Part shown: positions 59,505 to 64,000 of the stretch, one piece after another | Layout of the letters: each line of letters starts with the position of its first letter | How positions within the stretch are numbered: position 1 is the first letter of the stretch | From: an uncultured Acetatifactor sp. | GTDB taxonomy: Bacteria; Bacillota; Clostridia; Lachnospirales; Lachnospiraceae | Direction of reading: 5' to 3' | Length of the DNA: 64,000 bases | Assembly: GCA_934433135.1 (NCBI GenBank) | Contig: CAKRZO010000001.1 | Span: forward strand, 1 to 64,000 | Made by a program: the position numbers and the translations under genes | Notes under the pieces: model-generated | Told to the model about the DNA's origin: nothing | Databases searched by the model: none | Seen by the model: the letters and a program-made list of their open reading frames with translations, nothing else

Positions 59505-60479
59505 TTAAAAAATCATAAAAGGATAAGGGATCTCCCCCTCAAACACGGTCTCTGCCGGTCCTGTCATAAAGACTTCATCCGTCTGCTCATCCCACTCAAT
59601 TTCCAGTTCGCCGCCCAATACCTGTATAGTCACTTTACGTTTGGTAAGTCCGCATAAAACGCCTGCCACCGCTACCGCGCAGCAGCCTGTGCCGCAGGCA
59701 AGGGTCTCTCCCGTTCCCCGTTCCCATACCCGCATAAAGAGTTTTTCCGGGCTGATCACTTCCGCGAATTCCGTATTCACTCTCTCTGGAAAAAGTTCGG
59801 AATGTTCCCACAGCGGGCCGATTTTTTCAAGATCCAGCTCTCTTACCTGACCGGTAAACACAACCGCATGGGGATTGCCCATGGAAACGCAGGTCATTTC
59901 ATAGCCTTTTCCGCCTATTAAGACCGGCATTTTCACTACGCTGCCGCCTTTTGCAAGCACCGGAATTTTCTCCGGAACAAGCTGCGGCTTTCCCATGTTG
60001 ACCCGAACTTTTTCCACAATTCCCCGCCTGCTTCCGGCTTCTTTTTTCTTCTGCAGGAAGCTTACGTTTTCTTCCTCTGATGCCGCCTGCTGCGCTTCCT
60101 TCGATACCGGCATTCCCTCCTGCAATGCCGCCGCTTTCTCTTCCTGTTTTAAGAAGAGCTCCAGATACTTGATCTGACCGCCGCTTATTACACGAAAGGA
60201 AGTTTTATCTGTCAGCCTTTTTTCATAAACATATTTGCCGACGCAGCGCATCCCGTTCCCGCACATCTGCGCCCGGGTTCCGTCCGCATTATACATCTCC
60301 ATCTCAAAATCCGCCTCTTCAGACGGATTAATAAAAATCACACCATCTCCACCGATTCCGAAATGCCTGTCGCTAAGCCTTTGCACCAGCTGCGGCTTTT
60401 CTTCCCGGGGAATCTTTTCTGCAAAGCCATTGATATAAATATAATCGTTTCCGCATCCCTGCATCTTGGTAAATCTCAT
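59505..60479 (-). CDS. dapF: Diaminopimelate epimerase with a 45-residue insertion
   Basis: Converts LL- to meso-diaminopimelate for lysine and peptidoglycan. Both catalytic Cys are present: Cys73 in MCGNGMRC and the second in TLACGTGCCAV. 324 aa against about 275 usual: residues about 108-153 (KQEEKAAALQEG, QAASEEENVSF) form a charged insertion between GGQIKYLEL and VEKVRVNMG, likely a surface loop between the two lobes. AGGGG lies near the ATG at 60479; the longer frame to 60524 is not supported. Confidence 0.93.
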   Translation of the reverse strand: MRFTKMQGCGNDYIYINGFAEKIPREEKPQLVQRLSDRHFGIGGDGVIFINPSEEADFEMEMYNADGTRAQMCGNGMRCVGKYVYEKRLTDKTSFRVISGGQIKYLELFLKQEEKAAALQEGMPVSKEAQQAASEEENVSFLQKKKEAGSRRGIVEKVRVNMGKPQLVPEKIPVLAKGGSVVKMPVLIGGKGYEMTCVSMGNPHAVVFTGQVRELDLEKIGPLWEHSELFPERVNTEFAEVISPEKLFMRVWERGTGETLACGTGCCAVAVAGVLCGLTKRKVTIQVLGGELEIEWDEQTDEVFMTGPAETVFEGEIPYPFMIF

Positions 60480-60593
60480 AGCCACCCCTCTTCCTGCCGG
60501 TTCGTTTTCCTGCTTTTTTTCCACTTCCGCCCTTATTTCCTTTCGGCTCGTATTCTATTTCCGACTTTTTTCTCTTTTTGGAGATGTAACAGT

Positions 60594-61148
60594 TCAGGAA
60601 AATAAGGTCAACACCATTTCGGCTGTCTCCGTCATATTCGTGCCGCTATCCATGCTGCATTTCTGCAGATATTTGTAGGCATCCTCTTCCGCCATATTGT
60701 TTCTGACCATCAATAACTCTTTTGCTTCCTGGATCAGCGCTCTTTCCTTTTCATTTCTTACCTTGGGCTGCTGTCTGGCTCTGCGCCTTTTTCTCTCAAT
60801 CCTCTCACTGATCATGGACACGGTATTAACCAGATCCGCTGCTTTTAAAGGCATAGGAAGCACTACCATCTCTCTTTCGCAAATGCCCGCCAGTACATTT
60901 CTGGAAGCCAGCAGAAGCATTTCAAAACCGGGAGGCAGGCAGTCCCGCAGCTGAGAATACGGCATATCTTTCAGCCGATAACCACAGATTACAATCCCGT
61001 CTGTCAGATCATCCATCCGGCTGAGTGCGGCGGAAGCTGTGGTACAGACTGTGATACTGCGCAGTCCGCCCCGGATCAGCAGATTTTTAACCATAACTGC
61101 TTCTTCCGTTTTCGGCAGCACCACTATGATATTCACCAACGCACTCAC
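60594..61148 (-). CDS. ANTAR-domain RNA-binding antiterminator with degenerate receiver
   Basis: Nitrogen-control type regulator, 184 aa. The N-terminal receiver-like domain lacks the phosphoacceptor Asp: the strand reads IVICGYRLKDM with Gly where Asp57 should be. The C-terminal ANTAR domain (about residues 120-184: IQEAKELLMVRNNMAEEDAYKYLQ) would bind two-hairpin RNA in the leader of target genes. It lies downstream of glnA, whose leader is structured. Control is thus likely by protein partner or ligand rather than phosphorylation (inference). Confidence 0.88.
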   Translation of the reverse strand: MSALVNIIVVLPKTEEAVMVKNLLIRGGLRSITVCTTASAALSRMDDLTDGIVICGYRLKDMPYSQLRDCLPPGFEMLLLASRNVLAGICEREMVVLPMPLKAADLVNTVSMISERIERKRRRARQQPKVRNEKERALIQEAKELLMVRNNMAEEDAYKYLQKCSMDSGTNMTETAEMVLTLFS

Positions 61149-61189
61149 CCCTCTTTCCTCTTATGTCCGGTTACCGTTTATCCGTACGT

Positions 61190-61252
61190 TTATGCAGACG
61201 GATTCCGCTCTCGCATGAAAAACCGTCTGTGTAAAAGTACCAAAGGAACGTC
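61190..61252 (-). repeat. 3'-flank repeat family, copy C
   Basis: Directly after the glnA stop. On the minus strand, CAGACGGTTTTTCATGCGAG pairs back with CGGAATCCGTCTG. Diverged from copies A and B, but the same stem position, sequence core (TTTTCATGCGAG) and location after a stop codon. Confidence 0.55.
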
Positions 61253-61253
61253 A

Positions 61254-62576
61254 TTATAAATATTCCGAAAGTTCCCAATCGGTTATATGCTCCGAATATC
61301 TGCGCCATTCTTCTCTCTTGCAGGCAAGATACTCCCCGGTAATATGCTCTCCCAATACATTTTTCAAAAATGTATCCTTTTCCAACTCATCCAACGCTTC
61401 CGATAAATCTTTGGGAAGCCGTACTAACCCTGCTGCTTCACATTCTCCGGGAGTCATTACAAAAAGATTTTCCGTAACCGCTTTCGGCGGCTGTACCTTT
61501 CTTCGGATTCCGTCCAATCCCGCCATAAGGCAGACTGCTATGGTAAGGTAAGGATTCGCACAAGGATCCGGGCTCCTTAATTCGATACGGGTATTTTCTT
61601 TTCTGCCGGCAGGAATCCGGATCAGGGTACTTCTGTTGGACTTTCCCCAGGAAAGATAAATCGGTGCTTCAAATCCGGGACATAACCGTTTATAGGAATT
61701 CACTAACGGATTGGTAATGGCAGCCATCCCTTTCATATGCTCTATAATGCCGCCGATAAAGAAACGTGCTTCCGGGCTTAACCCCATTTCATCCGTTTCC
61801 TCCTGAAAGATATTTTTCCCGTCTTTTTTCAAAGACATATTAATATGCATACCGGAACCATTCACTCCGGCCTTGGGTTTGGGCATAAAGGAAGCATGCA
61901 GTCCGTGTCTTTTGGCAATCGTCCTTACTGCAAGCTGAAAGGTAATCAGATCGTCCGCTGCCGAGAGAGCCTCTTCGTAACCCAAATCGATCTCATGCTG
62001 GGCAGGCGCCGATTCATGATGAGAAGCTTCCACCACCAGTCCCATATCCTCCAGCGTAAGAACCATATCTCTCCTGGCATTTTCTCCAAGATCCAGCGGA
62101 CCTACATCAAAATAGCCGCCCTGCTCCTTCGCATCCGTCGTGGGTACCGCACTGTCGTCTACCGGGAAAAGAAAAAATTCGCATTCCGGACCGACTTCAA
62201 ATGTATAGCCCATCTGCTGTGCTTCTTTGAGCGCCTTCTTCAGTACATTTCTGGAATCTCCTTCAAAAGCGGTTCCGTCCTCTCTGCAGACATTGCATAA
62301 CAGCCTGGCCACCTTTCCCTGCTGCGGTCTCCATGGAAATACGGCCATAGTAGACAAATCCGGATGCAGATACAGATCCGAATCCTGTGTGGAAACAAAT
62401 CCTGCTATGGAAGAGCCGTCAAAGGTAAACCGGTTATCCAAAGCTCTTTCCAGCTGCCCTGCCGTAATCGCAATATTTTTCAGATTACCCAGAATATCCG
62501 TAAACTGCAGACGGATAAATTCCACGTCCTCTTCTTTTACCATTCTTAAAATATCCTGTTTTGTATAATTTTTCAT
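61254..62576 (-). CDS. glnA: Glutamine synthetase type I
   Basis: Assimilates ammonia into glutamine. FTFDGSSIAGF, ECEFFLFP, SAPAQHEIDLGYEEAL, NGSGMHINMSL, SNRSTLIRIPAG and TRIELRSPDPCANPYL are all normal. 440 aa, GSI-alpha-like: no adenylylation-site region is evident, so feedback control through GlnR or by ANTAR leader control is likely. The ATG at 62576 has GGAGGG 5 nt away. Confidence 0.97.
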   Translation of the reverse strand: MKNYTKQDILRMVKEEDVEFIRLQFTDILGNLKNIAITAGQLERALDNRFTFDGSSIAGFVSTQDSDLYLHPDLSTMAVFPWRPQQGKVARLLCNVCREDGTAFEGDSRNVLKKALKEAQQMGYTFEVGPECEFFLFPVDDSAVPTTDAKEQGGYFDVGPLDLGENARRDMVLTLEDMGLVVEASHHESAPAQHEIDLGYEEALSAADDLITFQLAVRTIAKRHGLHASFMPKPKAGVNGSGMHINMSLKKDGKNIFQEETDEMGLSPEARFFIGGIIEHMKGMAAITNPLVNSYKRLCPGFEAPIYLSWGKSNRSTLIRIPAGRKENTRIELRSPDPCANPYLTIAVCLMAGLDGIRRKVQPPKAVTENLFVMTPGECEAAGLVRLPKDLSEALDELEKDTFLKNVLGEHITGEYLACKREEWRRYSEHITDWELSEYL

Positions 62577-62770
62577 ACATACCCTCCATTTCTGCAAGAC
62601 GGATTGTTCCATCTTGCAAATCGCCGGTTTCCTTCAGGTGTCGCCGAGCAGGCTCCCAAGATTCTTCCTTTCTCTTGAGTACGCTCTTGTAAATAGATAC
62701 CTTTTGACCCAGGCATCTCTAATATGCAAAAAGGGTACTCTTATCCCCACGATAAGAACACCCTTGTCCT
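62577..62770 (-). promoter_or_regulatory. Structured leader of glnA
   Basis: About 195 nt from transcript start to ATG. At the 5' end lies a terminator-like hairpin (62726-62766: AAGGGT-TTCTTATC and its partner, then TTTTT). Next, AGATGCC/GGTATCT, then a branched GAGC...GCTC unit holding CTCAAGA/TCTTGGGAG, and finally a GCAAGA-GGA hairpin with loop ACAA right before the ribosome binding site. It may be the ANTAR target or a ligand riboswitch; no known class fitted. Confidence 0.7.
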
Positions 62771-62777
62771 TTTTCTA

Positions 62778-62807
62778 ATCATATCAAATGTACACTGCCC
62801 GTGTCAA
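62778..62807 (-). promoter_or_regulatory. glnA promoter
   Basis: Minus-strand TTGACA, 18 nt, TATGAT, about 200 nt upstream of the start codon. This and the leader fill the 340-nt gap to the divergent gene. Confidence 0.82.
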
Positions 62808-62916
62808 CCCCAAACTTAAGAGAAGTTTTTTACATAATCCTCCCTGTCCCGGCATAGAGTGTATCAAGGAAACTGTACTGTTAAAAACGTCTATATCTGG
62901 AAATAAAGGAGCCACT

Positions 62917-63423
62917 ATGAGTGCAAAAACCAAAATCGTTGTCCTTCGCATGAAAGAATTACTCTATACCGGACTTTTTATCCTGCTGGGGGTTGTGTTA
63001 GTCATCCTTCTGCTTGCCCTGTTTAGGCATGGCAAAGAGAATTCGTCCGGCAACGAACCGCCTGAGGAAAATAATCCCTCTGCATCCGATGCCGCGCAGC
63101 CCTCCGCTCCTGCCTCATCCGACAGCATCTACATTCCCGGTGTTTACAGCACACAGCTTGTTTTGCAGGATCAGACCGTGGATATCGAAGTCATCGTGGA
63201 CAGCAGCCGCATCACTTCCATCCGCATGGTCAATTTAAATGAAACAGTTGCTGCAATGTACCCTTTGCTTACTCCGGTTTTTGATTCTCTCTGCAGGCAG
63301 ATCTATGAAAAACAGTCTCTGGAAGGAATCACTTACGAATCGGAAAGCAAATATACTTCTCTGGTATTGCTGCAGGCTGTCAAATCCGCTCTGGAAAAAG
63401 CTTATGCGGCAAAAGAATCATAA
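62917..63423 (+). CDS. Membrane protein with FMN-binding-like domain
   Basis: 168 aa. One N-terminal membrane segment (LYTGLFILLGVVLVILLLALF, quoted in part), a Pro/Ser-rich linker, and a C-terminal extracellular domain (YSTQLVLQDQTVDIEVIVDSS, in two parts; TYESESKYTSLVLLQAVKSAL) resembling the FMN_bind fold, although the Ser/Thr that accepts FMN covalently is not clear. AAAGGAG supports the ATG at 62917. Ends 6 nt inside the nadE 3' end, convergent. Confidence 0.7.
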   Translation: MSAKTKIVVLRMKELLYTGLFILLGVVLVILLLALFRHGKENSSGNEPPEENNPSASDAAQPSAPASSDSIYIPGVYSTQLVLQDQTVDIEVIVDSSRITSIRMVNLNETVAAMYPLLTPVFDSLCRQIYEKQSLEGITYESESKYTSLVLLQAVKSALEKAYAAKES

Positions 63424-64000
63424 ATTCTCGGCCTGTTTCCTCCATAAAGCAGCGGAAGCATCGGACGGCATCCTAAGGTCGCCTCTGGGAGAAACCGCCA
63501 CACTTCCCACTTTCGGTCCATCAGGCAGGCAGGAACGCTTAAACTGCTGCTGGAAGAAGCGGCGGCAGAATGTCTTCAGCCATTTTTTTATCACATCGTC
63601 CTCATACATACCCTGAAAAGCAAGGCACGCAATCCGGTAGATCTTTTCCGGACTGTATCCGCAGCGAAGCATATAATAAAGGAAAAAGTCATGCAGTTCA
63701 TAAGGTCCGACCAGATCTTCCGTCTTCTGGGAAATACTTCCCTCTACCGGCGGAAGAAGCTCCGGACTGACCGGCGTATCCAAAACATCCAAAAGCACGG
63801 CTTCCAGTTCCCTGTCATGGCAGGTATCCGCATAATACTTCACAAGGTGCCTTACCAATGTCTTGGGAACACCGGCATTCACGCCATACATCGACATATG
63901 ATCCCCATTGTAGGTTGCCCATCCAAGCGCAAGCTCCGACATATCTCCGGTACCGATTACCAGACCTCCCATTCGGTTTGCAATATCCATCAATACCTGC
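63418..64000 (-). CDS. nadE: NAD+ synthetase, C-terminal part (runs off the window)
   Basis: Only the 3' 194 codons are in the window. Seen: VIGTGDMSELALGWATYNGDHMSMYGVNAGVPKTL, in pieces GTGDMSELALGW and MYGVNAGVP, the ATP/deamido-NAD binding end of NAD synthetase, followed by DVLDTPVSPELLPP and QFKRSCLPDGPKVGSV typical for the long glutamine-dependent type with a C-terminal extension. The N-terminus (amidase domain if present) lies past base 64000. Confidence 0.9.
   Translation of the reverse strand, partial: QVLMDIANRMGGLVIGTGDMSELALGWATYNGDHMSMYGVNAGVPKTLVRHLVKYYADTCHDRELEAVLLDVLDTPVSPELLPPVEGSISQKTEDLVGPYELHDFFLYYMLRCGYSPEKIYRIACLAFQGMYEDDVIKKWLKTFCRRFFQQQFKRSCLPDGPKVGSVAVSPRGDLRMPSDASAALWRKQAENL

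Noticed and set aside
40776..61252. Repeat families as a CRISPR array
   Set aside because: Copies are kilobases apart, diverged and hairpin-forming; there is no regular repeat-spacer pattern and no cas gene.
62577..62770. glnA leader as a glycine, T-box or glutamine riboswitch
   Set aside because: Partial similarities (AAGGAAACC, GGAACA) do not extend to the full set of conserved positions of any of these classes, so no class was assigned.

Overview
The window reads as chromosomal DNA of a low-to-mid GC Firmicute of class Clostridia, most likely family Lachnospiraceae. Support comes from the set of proteins (a G5/LysM/M23 peptidase, a SleB-type cell wall hydrolase, small alarmone synthetases, an ANTAR regulator beside glutamine synthetase, LplB/LplC-type sugar ABC transporters with a YesN-like regulator), strong AGGAGG-type ribosome binding sites, TTGACA/TATAAT promoters and an S-box riboswitch. 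No rRNA, tRNA, CRISPR array, prophage or transposase gene was seen. Most genes lie on the minus strand.

Layout. 1-12.7 kb: housekeeping genes (lysS with a fused tRNA-binding domain, greA, dusB, coaX, argF, SPFH/NfeD pair, cell wall hydrolase, proC, an rRNA methyltransferase, pfkA). 12.7-21 kb: dnaE, metK under a SAM riboswitch, murA, and a membrane-anchored M23 peptidase. 21-31 kb: dinB, flavin reductase, coiled-coil protein, small alarmone synthetase, galE and a UDP-sugar pyrophosphorylase, an ECF-like sigma factor, a 47-residue membrane protein, and a glycolipid-type glycosyltransferase/acyltransferase pair. 31-33.5 kb: a broken AraC regulator and a drug/metabolite transporter.

33.5-46.6 kb is a carbohydrate-utilisation locus: a two-TM AraC-type regulator, two LplB/LplC permeases and a lipoprotein binding protein, GH88 unsaturated glucuronyl hydrolase, SGNH esterase-like enzyme, DUF2264 protein, D-2-hydroxyacid dehydrogenase, truncated nitrilase, sugar isomerase-like TIM barrel and GH130. 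It looks built to import and finish degrading uronic-acid-containing oligosaccharides made by a lyase encoded elsewhere. 46.8-52.1 kb is a self-contained fructose PTS (fruK, fruA IIABC, an HPr variant and its own enzyme I). 52.2-58.6 kb is a probable acid-sugar catabolic operon (enolase-superfamily dehydratase, SDR, RraA-family protein, amidohydrolase, phosphatase, NUDIX) divergent from its AraC regulator, with 21-bp-spaced direct repeats between them. 58.6-64 kb: a second small alarmone synthetase, dapF with an insertion, the ANTAR/glnA nitrogen module, an FMN-binding-like lipid-anchored or membrane protein, and the 3' part of nadE.

The most unexpected non-coding signal is a set of short structured repeats. 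One hairpin module (stem GACGC/GCGTC, usually a GAAA loop) lies in the same orientation directly before the ribosome binding site of four unrelated genes. A second family lies directly after the stop codons of three genes. Other dispersed units (a 67-bp pair and a CTGAACTGTTAC unit) are scattered through the same gaps. Two broken genes have inverted repeats at or near their breakpoints.
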